From the NCBI RefSeq assembly GCF_030867095.1, contig NC_081837.1, forward strand, positions 16,944,501 to 17,008,500: DNA of 64,000 nucleotides. Direction: 5' to 3'. Shown here piece after piece: positions 9,776 through 22,440 of this stretch (position 1 is its first letter; each line of letters starts with the position of its first letter). Origin of the DNA: Alligator mississippiensis. Taxonomy: Eukaryota; Chordata; Crocodylia; Alligatoridae. Under the pieces are notes generated by a model. That model was not told where the DNA came from and searched no databases. It saw only the letters and a list, made by a program, of their open reading frames with translations. The position numbers and the translations under genes were made by a program.

Positions 9776-12700
9776 ATGCCAGCTCTCTGAAACCCAGGCT
9801 AGCCTTTCAGTCACTGCTGTCCTCCTTTTCCTCCCTCAGTGGCTTCCTGTTCTCCTTCCAGGCTCTGTGGCCATGCAGAGCTGCACTAGTGGCTCGCAGA
9901 CAGCACCCCAAACATGGCCACACACTTGTTCAGTGCCCTGCCACTCTGTGGTTTCTGTCTCGGGTCCCTCCCAGGCAAGAATAGGGAGCAAACTTCTCCC
10001 CGCACCCTGGTGCCAAGCCGGGCCCCATCCCACTTCCAAGCAAGCGGAGAGCAGTGCCTCAGTCAGTCCTGCCACCTTCAGTTCCAGGGCAGACTCCATC
10101 CCTATTGATCCATGAGAGGCTGCAGCAGCATGGCATGAGGCCAGAGGCTTCAGAAACTGGCCCCAGTTGCTAACTAGCAATCAGGCCCTGCAGTGGGGCA
10201 TGATTCAAACAGTTGCTTCTAGTGCCACCAGGCCTGTGGCAGGAACCTGGTTGAAGGTCATCAACTCAGCCTCCCCTTCCACCCCTGGACCTGTCCCACC
10301 TCCAGCAGTCTTGAAGGAAACCAGCCTACCCCTTTACCATGTTTCAATGGAAGCACAAGCCCTCCTCCAGCTCCTGGCCTCAGCCAGATCATTGCCAAAA
10401 ATCGCTGCTGCAGACACCGCACACACTGATGAAGATGAGCAGCAGATGGTCCTGTTGAGGCCTCCACAGCCACTTCTTATCAGGAGGGTTTTAGATTCCT
10501 TACTAATGGTGATAAGGAGGGTTTGGATTGTTGCAGTGTCTGCAGGCTTGTGCTGGGTAGGTGGGAAGAGACCATTCCCTTTCCTCTGATGCTACCTCCC
10601 CCTTCCCCTCCTGCCTGCCAGCTCACCCTCCAAATACATCAGATGGAAGGCTGCGGCACAGGCCCCACTGCCTGGTGCTGGAGCTGAGGGTAGACTGCAG
10701 CGTGGCTGGATTGGCCCCTGCTGTGGCTCTTGTTCTGTGCTGTGCTACGGCTGTTAGGACCCATCGTGCTGTGGGAAACAGAGACAGAGTGTATGCTAGA
10801 ATAGCCCTGAGGCTGCTCTAATTTACACCAGGTGCTCAGTGTCAAGGCAGCTTAATCTCCTCTTCCCAGTTTGGAGTGTGGTGACAGGGTAACTGGGAAC
10901 AGGAGGATGCTAAGGGCACTTCCTGATATAATACACCAACTGCTGCTGAATGTGCCAGGCACCTTGGATCTCCCAGCATGCCCTCTCTTGACCCTTGCTA
11001 CAGGCTGGGGAGAACTTCACCTTTACCACAGGATGAAGGGTGACTCCATTCACTGGTAGCAATTGTAGGCTTTTACCCCAGGTCGGCCAGCAACTGGTAG
11101 GTGAATGTAGCATCTTCAGCCAGTATGTGGCATATTCTAAGTGCTGAGGCCTTCGACAAGGGAAGAGCTGTCTAGCGGCAACAGTGGTAAGCTTTTATCT
11201 GCTCCTGCCATGGATAGATGTGATGAGACTTGTAGCCACTGTGTGACCACACATTGCCAGGGCATGAAGGGTGGTGAGCTGCAGCTCTGCGCAACACACT
11301 GGCTGATTACCTGAACCCTGCTAAATCTTGGTGCCCTAGGGAGAGAGCAGAGCCTGTGGAGGCATGAGAAATGCCCATAGGCAATCATGTGTGTGTCAGA
11401 AGCCAGAGCCTCAGCAGGCATCCATGGGAATGGGCACAGAGCCAGTTATTTAATGGAGCTGGGCTCATTGGCACCAGATGTGCTGTGCCAGGTATGTTCC
11501 CTTTGTCACTCGTAAAGAAGGGAGGGATTGAAAACCCCTCAATGTCCAGTCCCTCTACGCAATGGCTCCATTTGCCAATGAACTGCTCAGTGTAAAGGGG
11601 GGGTCTGATCTGCTGTTGGCTTTACAGTGACCCACTGATCTCAGTTCCCACTTCGCATGGCCCTTTGGGTCCCTGGAGCAGATGCTTTCACATTCACCCC
11701 AGCATTGATCAGCAGTCTGTGATGCAGCCCAGCTGTGAAACTGATTTCTGGAAGCCTGGCTGAGCAATGAGTTCTGCTCCAGGAAACCCCACACAGTTAT
11801 CCCTTCCAGGGGCTATGGTCTGGGGGTCCTGTGCCAGGGGGGGCACTGGAGGCGGCCCTGTGCCAGCAGGGATAGTGCCTGGGAGGGGGGTCTTGTGCCA
11901 GTGGGAGAGTGACGGGGCTCTCAGTGGGTGAGGTGCGGTGGTATCTCTTCCCTGCTGAAGTGTCAGGGTTAACTTCTTTGCTGGTTAAACAGCCTGGCAT
12001 GACCACAATCTTGTATAACAGCAAAAGACGCAAAGAGAGAAAGGAGAGAGAGAGGATGAGAGCAAGCCTCCATTTTGTCGGGCTGGGTTTAGTGATAAGA
12101 CTTCGTTTAGCACAGCGTGTTCTGTGCTGAGTACTGCAATGCAGGGGGAGAGAAAGGACATTATTAGTACTCGGAAAGGAAAGGAGTCCCTGAGGGCTGG
12201 CTGGGAAAGGAGATGAAAGCAGATGAATACACACAGCCAAGGGAAGAAGCAGAGATGGACAGAGGTGTCTGCATCTGAATCTACCCCACGGGGCAGACCT
12301 GGCAGCCGTAGAGCCAATTCCCAGCAGGGTGTGGGAGTCTGAGTGCAGAATAGGCATGGGAAAATGCAGCACAGGCAGAGAGGGTGATGCCTCTGAGACT
12401 GGAGGGAACAGGGTGGGTGATGAGAGGGGGGTAATTTCTCTGTCTGCGTGAATATGGAATGGTTGGTGCAGCAAGTAATCTAAAGGCTAGGCAGAAAAAG
12501 CACTGGTGTGGGGCAGTGTGTGCATACGTGGATGGGTAGCTAGGTGCGGGGAGGGAATTTAAAAATAATTGCGCAAAAAGAAAGTGCCCCTGAAATATAG
12601 TTTACTGAGCCCTGGGGATAAAACAACCAGTGGGTGGGCAGAGCATAGGCCCACTCCACTCCAATCCAATCCAATGCAACCCATTGGCATAGATACTTCT

Positions 12701-13944
12701 TTCACTTTTTCTCTGTAGGTGTCTTTCTGTCTACGTCTTTTCATATACCCATTTATGCATCTATCCATATGTCCCCCACCCCACCTGTCTATCTCCACAA
12801 GTACCCCTCTTATTTCTCTCTGCCTAATCCACCTATGTTCTCCCCCACCCCTGAGCACTAGGCACCCCCTCTTTAGATCAGGCCCCAGCTCAAATCATTT
12901 CCCTGCCTGCTGACATTAATGATGCACCCTGAAGTTTCCATGGCCACTAGAGGGGCCTTCTGGCTGTGCCCCCGCAATCCTTGATCACGTCAGGTTTTCC
13001 CTTCCATCATCCTGTTGCTGTGCCTCTGGTCGGGGAAGGGGTACCTACCTTTCACTTCCCAGTGTGCTTAGACTCTACAGAAATAACTACTGAAATAATG
13101 GTGTGCACAGCACTAGCTGTGAGGTCCAGGGGCTGATTCTCTAGTGCCAGGTGTGAGGTTCATAGCAGGTAACATCCAGGGCATGTGGGCATCAGCTGCT
13201 CCTAGGTGCTCAGGTAGAGGTTCAGATGTGTGCCTGTTACCTTGTCTCCCTTTTCTACGAGATTTTAAAGGGCCAAGCAGCACTCCCCACTAGTCCCGAG
13301 CTGGCAAGAGGTAGGTTCCTGGCTGCACCAGGGGCTTTCTTTGTGTGGGCACAGGAACTGCAGCTGTGACACCCACTCTAGGAGGAGACCCTGCCTGTGC
13401 ACAGGGCCCTTGCTAAGGTGCAAGATGAGTGTCTCTGCTCATCAGTTCTCTCAGATTTTGAGCATCCTTCACTACTGATGGCTGTGCCAAGAAATGCATG
13501 GGTGGGCAGCCTTGGAAGGGAGCCCCTCAGCCTGTGCTGGGAAGTGGGAGAGACTGGCAGTACCTGAGCAGGGCATGCTCAGTACAGAGTGGGGCATCAG
13601 TGGGGAGAGGCAGAGAGTAAAGGGTCATTGAGGGAGAGCTGGCACCTGAGCCATCCCCACCTCCTGCCACCCCGCTCCTCCTCAGGCTCTCTTCCGGGAA
13701 AGTCTCCAGGCAATGAGAGGCAGACCCAGTAAGCAGGCCAGCAGCAGGCACTGCTCTGGGGAGAGTTCACAGCTACAGCAAGGACATGACCCATGGCATG
13801 GGGAGCCCAGAGAGGATAGAAACAGTACCTGAGGAAAGTGCCTTGAAAAGCCACAGAGGCCATGCCTCTTCTGCAAGGGGCACAGTGTCCTATTTTTGTT
13901 CAGGGTCAGAGGAAAGGAAACCCGGTGGTTATGACATCCTTCTT

Positions 13945-14100
13945 GGGTGCGGCAGATGGCTCAAGGCCCTGTTCCGCCACTATATTCTTGTGTGATCTTC
14001 TGCAAGTCACTTAAGCCAGATTCTCAAAGACGTGGGGGACCCAACTCCCCCTGGAAACACTGCCTTTGAGGATCTGGGCCTGAATCTGTCTGGTCCTTGA
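13945..14100 (+). repeat. MIR-like SINE fragment
   Basis: GCCACTATATTCTTGTGTGA and TGCAAGTCACTTAAGCC. The rest, to about 14.1 kb, is diverged. Confidence 0.45.
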
Positions 14101-15607
14101 TTCCCCCCTCCCTTGTGGTGAGAGAGGCATTCTCACCCCTGGCTCACACCCGCTCGAGTGAGTGAAGATTAATACATTAAAACTTGGGAGTGCTTGGGGG
14201 CTGCAGCGACAGGGCCTGTAACATCACCGCAGAGAGGCTGCTGTACCCAGAAACCTAAACCAAGATCTGAGCCCTCCCAGCCAAATGCTAGGTGCTGACT
14301 CTTATACGCACAGCGACAGTTTGTGCCCCGGATAACGCACAGAGGAAAGACTCCAGGCAAGAGAGATTATGTGACTAACCTAGGAAGTCTTTGCTTCCTT
14401 CTTGGGAAGTCTTTGCTTGGAAAGAACAACATCTCCTGACACTCTCTCCAGGGCCTTAAACACAGACATCCCCCTTCACCGTCCCCCCATGTTCTCTATA
14501 CTCCTGTCTGCCTGGGATTTCCGATTTCCTCCTTCCTTTGAGTCCGAGCATCAGACTTCTTATCAGTGGATCTTCCTTCCCACCACTACCGCAGATTAGA
14601 AGTGCTCAAAACTGTCTGAACCCTAAAATTTAAGGGAAACATTTGTCACTGTCATGGTGAACAGAAGAGGGAGGGCACACGATGAACTGGCCAGCATTAC
14701 ACAGATTTCAGGAAGGTGCAGATGACAATCCAAATTCAGCAAAGACAAACCACAAGGGAGGATAAAACCTGAATGAATCCCCACCCTGGCTGTGTGTGAA
14801 TGATTTCTGCTTGATCTCTCCCTGCTCCTCCCTCAGCTCTTCACTCTGCTCCAGGGCAGAGGCGGCTGTTGGAGCGGCTGCCTTAGACAGGAGCGAGCAC
14901 GTGTGGAGAACAGCTGTGCCAACATGACTGTGCCATCCTGTCTGCTGCTCCCCATCAGATGGAGCCCAGGACCCATCCATCATCCTTAGGGTTATTAGTG
15001 ATTCCAGGGCCTGCAGCATTTGCCCGACATGCTGGCTTCGCCACGCTGCTCGAGGGCTATGGGCTGGGAATAGCACTATGTCCATGGCCCACCTGGGCCT
15101 GAGTCTGTCTGCAGGGACACCAACATCAGTGGTGGGGTCCAAAAGGTGAATGTTTGTTTCAGGCTGGAGGGGGGCCCTCCCCAGGTACCAGATTTCAGGG
15201 CAGCTGAGTGCTTATACAAGTCCCACCCTCAGTAGCTTCCAAGCTGGAGCAGATTCAAGCGGGGAAGGTAGAGCAAGAATCCCTGAGCCATCTGCTGGAA
15301 ACAGTCCTCAACTTTGAGGCAGGTCTTAATTCACAGATTATTTTTTATTGTTCCTTACTCAGATGGCAGCTGCCTCTAGCACAGTCCAAGGACCTGCACC
15401 CAGACAAAGGTTGGAGGATCTGAAGTGCAAGGAAAACCTGTGGGAAGGGACAGACACCAAACCAGGGGAGACATGTAGGTTTGTTGGTGCTTCCAAGCTA
15501 AACACATACTGAAATAGCCTTTTCAGTCCTGCTTCTGACTAGTATATTGAAAGCTTGCTGGTAGTGGTAAAGAAGAATCAGATATTTGCAGCCTTTTACA
15601 GACTTCT

Positions 15608-15640
15608 GATCTCTCTCTCTCTCTTTCTCTTTCTCTCCAT
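15608..15640 (+). repeat. (CT)n-rich microsatellite
   Basis: CTCTCTCTCTCT with interruptions (CTTTCTCTTTCTC). Confidence 0.85.
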
Positions 15641-17582
15641 ATATCCGCCCCCTTACACACCTGCTTAGCGATCAACCATCCATCCAGAAATACATCTACT
15701 ATATAGTCATCCATTACGCACCATTTCCTTTCCCTGCCCCTATCCATTCATCTCCCCAATCCCTCCTTGCTATATGACCTCTCAGACATAATTGGTCTCT
15801 TGCCCTTGCAAATAAAAGCAAATCCACCACATCACAGGCACTGGATAGAGCAAAGCCCAATTAGTTTCTACCACACCCTGTTTGTTCTGCTGCTAGTGCA
15901 AGCTCAGTCCCTACTGACTGCTTTTCCCTCTCAACTGTTTGAGATTAACCATTTTATGAGCCCTACAGATTAGCAGGGAAGGAACTGCATCTCTTCTTTT
16001 GAGCATCGGCAATAAGCTGCAGCCCACCTGTGATGGATACAGAGCACTTCCTAGGACAACCCACATTTTGCTGTGGCCTTGTGTCCTCCTGGCATCACCC
16101 ATCATCACATGCGACAGATGCAAAATGGCAAAGGCCTGAATTAGGCATGGGGCTCTGGGTTTGCAGTGTTGGCTTCCTGAACTGAAGGGCAGAGCCTCAG
16201 CTTCTCCAGTCCTATGCTGCAAGGTGCTGAGGGCCTTTAGTGATGTGGGGCTGGACCTTTTCACTCCTGATTTTGGGCAGAGTAGCAGGCTGGTATTGCT
16301 GAGTGCAGTGATAGGGAGGAGGATGGGGTGGGGAATAGATGCAGTAGGAGGCAAGGTAATAAGGCAGAATCTAGAGGGCTGCCAGATCCATGAAGCAAAA
16401 CAGGTTTGGGGGAGAGAGGCCTCATCAAAGGGCATCTTTTCCCTGAGGAGGGTTTGGAAGTTCTCCAAGCACAAGGGGCTCTCAGTGTGCAAGTGCCTGC
16501 CTGGAAATCATTAAGCCCCTTCCTGTACTGGGAAAGAGTGGGCCCCACAGCCCCAGGTCCCAAGGAAGCAGCGGATACGCTTGCTAGGCAACAGGCTGCT
16601 ACCTAGCCAACAGCAGGGGTGGGGGAGCGCTCCTTCCAGGGTGGGCAGGGATGAGTGAATGCAGCATCCAGGTGGGAAGAGACAGGTCTCAGCCCCTCTC
16701 ACAGCCTTCTGGGAGGGTGCAGATAGCACCAGTCTGCACCCAACATCCCTTGGCGCTGGGGTGGCAGCACAGGGCAGAACTCAGCTGCTGCCAAAGCCAG
16801 TCTCTTTATCACAAGCCTGTCTGGAGCCCCTAGGATGGCAACATCCTCCTGGCCCCTTTGCAAGGCAGGGCAGTGTTCTTACCTCTGGGTACAGAAGGGG
16901 AACTGAGACCCAAAAGGTTAAGTGCTGAAGGATTGCAGACCCTAAGAACTGCTTTAGACTTGAATGTCGAGACCTGAGATTACCTGAACTTCCCCTACTC
17001 AGCTGCTGTTTCAATGTGGAGGCATCCATGTCTGTAAGCACCTCATTTTCCATCATCAGAATACAAGGGCTGTGCTTCTTTCACCTTGGGGCTTGATATG
17101 GTCCTCAGCCCGTCCAAAGAAAGGAAAAGAGAGCACCACCACTGGTTAATGCATTCTCAGGGAACATGGGAGACCCAAGTTCAAATCCCTCCTCTACCTG
17201 AGGGGATATGAACCTCCATTGCCCCCAAGAGGGCCCTAACTCAGCTGTAGGGTTGTTCTGAACAAGGACTAACTAATAGTCCCTTGTTCTGTGCTTGAGA
17301 AGGACCCATTCTGGGATGCCACAGCCTGGCCCTTCTTTGGATCTGGAAGCCTGAGGCAGAGACGGGACTTGAACCCCAGGTCTCCCAAGTCCTCAGGTTG
17401 CTCTCTGGATAGAGCTAAGGTTCACCAGTATGGAGAGGGAGCAGCTATCTCAAGCAAGGCCGTGGTTGATAAAGGTCTGTGGGGAAGGGGGCTTAGAATC
17501 AGAGAATCATAGAAGTCGGGTCAGAAGGGACCTTGTAGATCTTCAAGTCCGACCCCCTGCCTGGGCAGGAGGGAAACTGGGC

Positions 17583-17930
17583 TCAAGTGACCCCAGCCAT
17601 GTAGGCATCGAGCCGCTTCTTAAAGACCCCCAGGGTAGGAGTCAGCACCACTTCCCTTGGAAGTTGGTTCCAGATCCTAGCCGCCCTAACCGTGAAGTAG
17701 TTCTTACGGATGTCTAATCTAAACCTACTCTCCAACAACTTGTGGTGGTTATTCCTTGTTATCCCGGGGGGCGCTAGGGGAAACAAGGTCTCCCCCAAAC
17801 CCTTCTGGTCCCCCCTAGTGAGTTTATAGACAGTCACCAGGTCCCCCCTCAGCCTTCTCTTGTGAAGGCTGAACAGGTTCAGGTCCCGTAGACTCTCACT
17901 GTAGGGTCTGCCCTGCTGTCCCCGGATCAT
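17583..17930 (-). pseudogene. CR1 ORF2 C-terminal fragment
   Basis: It encodes the conserved CR1 C-terminal region: [42 protein letters not shown] and FKKRLDAYMAG. It is in a different frame from the RT core; the joining stretch (17930-18128) still shows [18 protein letters not shown] in a third frame. This region is also the part kept in the short CR1 tails elsewhere in the window. Confidence 0.9.
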
Positions 17931-18127
17931 GCGGGTGGCCCTCCTCTGGACCTCTCAATGTTGTCCACATCCCTCTTGAAGTGGGGTGCCCAGAACTGGA
18001 CACAGTACTCCAGCTGCGGCCTGACCAGTGTCGCATAGAGGGAGAGGATCACCTCCTTGGACCTACTTGAGATGCACCTGTGGATGCACGATAGGGTCCA
18101 GTTAGCCCTGCCGACCGTGACCTCGCA

Positions 18128-18706
18128 TTATCGGCCCATGTTCATCTCGGAGTCAATGATGACTCCAAGATCCCTTTCTGCCTCCGTGCTCTCAAGAAGG
18201 GAGTTTCCCATCTTATAAGTGTGTTGCCGGTTACTACTGCCCAAGTGCAGCACCCTGCACTTGTCTGTATTGAAACGCATCCTGTTTTTGTTAGCCCACC
18301 CCTGCAACCTATCCAGGTCTTTCTGCAGTCTTTCCCTCCCTGCTAATGTGCCCACCTCACCCCAGATTTTGGTATCATCAGCGAATTTGAACAGGGTGCT
18401 TTTCACCCCATCGTCCAAATCCCTGATAAAGAAATTGAACAGCGCGGGCCCAAGGACCAAGCCCTGGGGGACTCCACTGCCCACTTCCCCCCAGGTCGAA
18501 TATGACCCATCCACCGCCACCCTCTGAATACGACCCTTCAGCCAATTCGCAATCCATCTGATCGTGTAGGCATCGATGCCACAGTAGCCTAGTTTTTTAA
18601 TGAGGATGGGGTGGGAGACAGTGTTAAAGGCCTTGCTGAAGTCCAGAGATCCTCTCCACGGCGACACCTGCATCCAATGCTTTTGTGACCTGATCGTAAA
18701 AGGCAA
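18128..18706 (-). pseudogene. CR1 ORF2 fragment: reverse transcriptase catalytic core
   Basis: It continues the LINE in another frame. It carries motif A as DFSKAFNTVSH (the family usually has DFSKAFDTVSH, so the second Asp is Asn here), the GVPQG motif, the FADD catalytic box and the LDRLQGWANKN thumb-proximal block. It ends at a stop after ERDLGVIID. A frameshift separates it from the upstream endonuclease segment near 18650. Confidence 0.92.
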
Positions 18707-20222
18707 TCAGGTTGGTCTGACATGACCTACCCCTAATGAAACCATGCTGGTTGCCCCTCAGCATCACCCCTGATGCTGACCCATCACAGATGTGCTCCTT
18801 GATGATCTTCTCAAAGAGTTTCCCCAGGACTGAGGTAAGACTGATGGGCCTATAGTTGCCCGGGTCCTCCCTCCTCCCTTTCTTAAAGATGGGGACCACA
18901 TTGGCTATCTTCCAATCATCTGGCACCTGGCCCGAGCACCACGAGCGCTCGTAAAGCCGTGCCAAGGGCCCTGCAATAACCCCTGCTAGCTCCCTCAACA
19001 CCCTGGGGTGGAGAGCATCCGGACCTGCTGATATGAACACGTCCAGCCCCTCCAGAAGTACTCTAACCCGGTCCTTCTCAACCTTAGGTCTTGAGGCGTT
19101 CCCCTCGAGTCCGTCTTGAATCACGGTGGGGGAGTCCCAGTCCCTGCACAAGAAAACAGAGGTGAAGAATTTGTTAAAGATGTCTGCCTTCTCCCCTGGC
19201 GCAACCACCAGATTGCCCAGCGTATCTTGCAGGGGCCCCACATTTCCTGGTGCCTTCTTCATCCTCCCTATATATTTGAAAAAGGACTTTTTATTATCCT
19301 TGATCTTGGACACTAGTCCTAGCTCTATGTCCGCCTTAGCTTTCCTAACAGCCCCCCTACAGGCCCGAGCAGTGGAGGTATACTCCTCTTTGGAGCTAGT
19401 CCCCCCCTCCCACCGGATGTATGCCGCCTTTTTGGCAACCAGGCATTCCCGGACTTCCTTGGTGAGCCAGGGAGGCTTTTGGGCACTCTTGCCCCCCTTG
19501 CTTCTTGTTGGGATCGTCACCCCTTGGACCCTGAGTATCGTCTCCTTAAGGAACAACCACTCATCTTGGGCACTGAGTTCCCCTGCCCTCGAGAACCCCA
19601 GCGCCTCTCCCACCAATCTCCTCAACTCATTGAAGTTGGCCCTCTTGAAATCTAGGGTTACCGCCTTGCTGCAGGCCCTTGACACCCTGCGCTGGATGAT
19701 GAATTCCAGCAAGCGATGATCGCTATCACCCAGGTGGTCCAGGACCTGGAGCCCCCTTACCAGATCATTGCCTGTGGCCAGGACCAGGTCCAACAGGGCA
19801 TTCCCTCTGGTGGGACTGTGCACCTCCTGGGTTAAGTGGAGGTCCTGTATCTTGGCCAGGAACCTCCATGAGCAGTCTGACCTGGCTGACTGCTCCTTCC
19901 AGCAGATGTCCAGGTAATTTAGATCACCCATGACAACTACATCCCTTGCCTTAAGTGCCTCTGCAACCTGGCTCGAGAATTCCCGGTCCAGCTCTTCCCC
20001 TTGGTTGGGGGGTCTGTAGTAGACCCCCACTGTTAAATCCCTCTCCCCACGACCCCCTTGTATCTTGACCCAGAGCACCTCAGTTTGCCCCTCCTCCGAC
20101 ACCATTTTGCTGGCAGAAGATGTGTATTGCTCTTTGACATAGAGCGCCACCCCCACCCCCTTTCCTTCCTTCTCTATCCTACCTGTAGAGCGTATAGCCC
20201 CTAATGCTAACTGCCCAGTCAT
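18624..20222 (-). pseudogene. CR1 ORF2 fragment: endonuclease and N-terminal reverse transcriptase
   Basis: An open frame of 532 codons. It covers most of the apurinic endonuclease (GVYYRPPNQ, VVMGDLNYLD, LGDSDHRLLEF) and the start of the reverse transcriptase (FKKGRREDPGNYRPISLTSV, GNQHGFIRGRSCQTNL). The family nicks target DNA and reverse-transcribes its own RNA from the nick. The first 15 or so codons are out of frame with the true endonuclease start, which lies in another frame upstream. The frame is lost just before the DFSKAF motif. This is the longest open frame in the window but part of a dead element. Confidence 0.92.
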
Positions 20223-20689
20223 GGGATGAATCCCACCACATTTCTGTAATCCCTGCTATGTCTGGGTTTGAACTGGCTATTCTGAGGGCGAGTTCCTCCT
20301 GTTTGTTCCCCATACTCCGAGCATTGGTATACAGGCATTTAAGGCCTTGCATAGCTGTGCTTGCCCCCCCCCCGATTAGGAAGACTATCCGGACCCCTGT
20401 TTCCTTACCTGGGCACTCCTTGCATGTGTCACCTGCCTTGCTCGGGTGGCATCTCCTCGTCTTCCTGCAGCCCCCTCCCCCGGCGAAGCTAGTTTAAAGC
20501 TTGCCGTACGAGATCAGCCAACCTGGAAGAGAAGACACGCTTGCCTTTAGGAGAGAGGTGAAGCCCAGTCCACCCCAGCAAGTCCCCCTCCCGCAAGCAT
20601 GGGTCGTTATCTAGGAACCCAAGGCCTGCCTGGTGGCACCAACTCCATAAGCGCCGGTTGACCTCGCCAACGCAGGCCTCGTGTCACCG

Positions 20690-20868
20690 TCCCTGCCTAC
20701 TCACCGGAAGGAGAGAGGAGAATACCACCTGTGCCCCCATCTCCTTAAGCTTGGCCCCCAGAGCTTCGAAGTCCTCCATAATGCAGTTAGGGTTTCCCCT
20801 GGCCGTGTCATTTGTTCCCACGTGGATGACCACCATGGGATACTGGTCTGCAGGTCGGATGTGGGCTT
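20690..20868 (-). pseudogene. CR1 SGNH-esterase-like fragment
   Basis: On the minus strand this reads ADQYPMVVIHVGTND and then DFEALGAKLKEMGAQVVFSS. The HVGTND block is the conserved esterase signature found in the 5' open reading frame of CR1 elements. The catalytic Ser block would lie further upstream and is absent, since a stop falls just before the segment. It is joined to the endonuclease part by about 340 bases without a clear frame. Confidence 0.75.
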
Positions 20869-20947
20869 ATTTCAGTGGACTCTAGAGCAAGTCCTTCTTG
20901 GATAAGAGCAATGCTGTCAATGCTTCTCTTAGATACTGTGGGATGGC

Positions 20948-21120
20948 CAGGGCCTTCCCTAGGGAGTGCGAATTGGGGCGACTGCCCTAGGCCCCGTGCT
21001 TTGGGTGCCCTGCAGACAGTGCCATACAGGCCCCGCTGCTCCACCGGCTTCTGCAGGCGGTCACGATCCCCCACCCCCGTATAGGCTGATATGCCCTGCA
21101 CACCCCTAGGGACGGTGCTG
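20948..21120. mobile_element. hAT MITE, 173 bp
   Basis: The ends are CAGGGCCTTCCCTAGGGAG (left) and, in reverse complement, CAGCACCGTCCCTAGGGGTG (right). The 8-base flanks are GGGATGGC (20940-20947) and GGGGTGGC (21121-21128), one mismatch. It contains GCCCTAGGCCCCGTGC, a palindrome-rich centre. It lies close to the 5' end of the CR1. Confidence 0.8.
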
Positions 21121-22039
21121 GGGGTGGCCATTGGAAATAGAGAGGGAGAGGAAGAGGCAGGGGCTGAAGAGTACACAGGCATTATGTGGGCTTTCTCCAG
21201 GCAGTGAATTCACCTTGTACTAGGAACCTGCTGGCACTCCAGGCTACACAGGGAACCAGCATCTTTTCATGCTGTTGTACAGTCCAGCTCACAGCTGCCA
21301 TCCCTCGTCCTGTGTTGGGCTGGCCCTGACCCCACCACCAGTCTCCATGCTCAGGAAGCTGAGAGGTTAATCTAGAGAGGTAATTATGCTCAGTCTCTTG
21401 GGAGACCCTTAGCTGCACTAAAAGCCCAGACTGGCTCCATTCACAAGCCACTTGGGACATTTTATCCCTTCACTAATTCAGTGGCTCGACTGCAATGTAT
21501 TGGAGATATAATTGGAGCAAATGGCTTTGCTGCTGATGCAAAGGCCAGAAAATGCCATATGCGTCTCAGTGAGTTTGGCTCCAGTAATGCAGGCAGCCCC
21601 CAGCTGGGACCTGGCTGTTGCAAAAGGAGTGCTCATTGGCGATGTTTATTGACAGTCCCTTGGGCTTGGGTGGTTAGACAGCTTGCAGGGTCTTGCAGGT
21701 TGTTTCCATTAGGAGAAATAGCTGCTAGAGTTGGGTTTGTCTAAGAGGCAATCCTGTTTATTAACCAGGACTGTGTGTGGTGTCCTATTCCCTGGACTGC
21801 AGGAGGATTCACAACAAGGGTTTCTTTGCTCTCAAGTCCAAGCCACAGCCTGCAGCACTCTGCCCAGTAAGCTCTCAGTCATCGCACTAACAGGATCATG
21901 CTTTAGCTGCTTCTTGGCTGTCTCTGAAGTTTCTGAGTGGTTGCTGCTGATTCTTCCCCCTCTCACAAGCACATGCATGCACAACTGCAATCAGACCCAT
22001 CCCCTGGCTCTGTTTCTCAGTCCTTTGGGAAAAGCCTCC

Positions 22040-22122
22040 ACCCAGCAACTGCTCAGGCTGGCAGGGGGGTTGGACTTGCTGATCTGCTCAGGTCCCTTCC
22101 ACCCTACCAGCTATGAAACTGT
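22040..22122 (+). mobile_element. CR1 3'-tail fragment
   Basis: It carries the sense-strand CR1 end, GGTTGGACTTGCTGATCTG and CAGGTCCCTTCCACC, followed by CAGCTATGAAACTG instead of the usual octamer tail. About 80 bases are recognisable. Confidence 0.6.
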
Positions 22123-22367
22123 CTTCCTTGGGGCGTGGTTCCCATTGTCTCAGCTATGGTTAAGTCAAGTCAAGTGGCTGTGCAATGGTCCCCTTTAGCT
22201 TGCAGGGGAGGGCCAGGCAGTGCATTGGTGTTGGGGAGGGGGGCATGATGGCCTAGAAATATGTGAGGCACTGTTGTCTGGTGGAACCCCCTCCATATCT
22301 CAGATCCTCTACAGTTAGAATAATGACGCTGACTTCTTTTGTGCACCCAGTAAGTTAGGTGCTGTTA

Positions 22368-22440
22368 TCTGGTGGACTGAGCATAGGCCAGAGAGTTGGG
22401 AGTTCCTGAGCTCAAACTGCAGTCCTGCCATTCTTACCAG
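22368..22440 (+). repeat. MIR-like fragment
   Basis: GGTGGACTGAGCATAGGCC and GAGAGTTGGGAGTTCCTGAG resemble the 5' tRNA-derived part of MIR. Confidence 0.35.

Larger units (their letters stand above)
8012..17494. other. Gene-free stretch
   Basis: Contains MIR/L2-like fragments and a CT-rich tract at 15.6 kb. A 225-codon minus-strand frame at 11797-12474 has Ser/Pro/Leu-rich composition, no family match and no splice context, so it is not called. No other gene seen. Confidence 0.55.
17495..20868 (-). mobile_element. CR1 LINE retrotransposon, nearly full-length second half, decayed
   Basis: About 3.4 kb on the minus strand. From 5' to 3' it contains an SGNH-esterase-like segment (HVGTND at 20807-20824), the start of the AP-endonuclease (KCLYTNARSMGNKQEE, about 20190-20345), the rest of the endonuclease and the N-terminal half of the reverse transcriptase (18624-20222), the RT catalytic core with FADD at about 18374-18385, and the C-terminal domain with RIWNQLPREV (17583-17930). 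The 3' end at 17495 has the CR1-type tail of repeated ATTCT-rich octamers. Frameshifts near 20190, 18650, 18125 and 17940 show that it is not active. The 5' end stops at an in-frame TAA near 20868, so it is truncated or diverged there. Target duplications were not found, as expected for CR1. Confidence 0.93.

Noticed and set aside
11797..12474. 225-codon minus-strand frame
   Set aside because: Ser/Pro/Leu-rich, opposite a purine-rich plus strand, no motif or family recognised, no splice or start context. Probably chance.
12655..12860. CCAAT-rich and CTAT-rich stretch as a microsatellite array
   Set aside because: Words such as TCCAATCCAATCC occur only two or three times and then drift. Not a true array.
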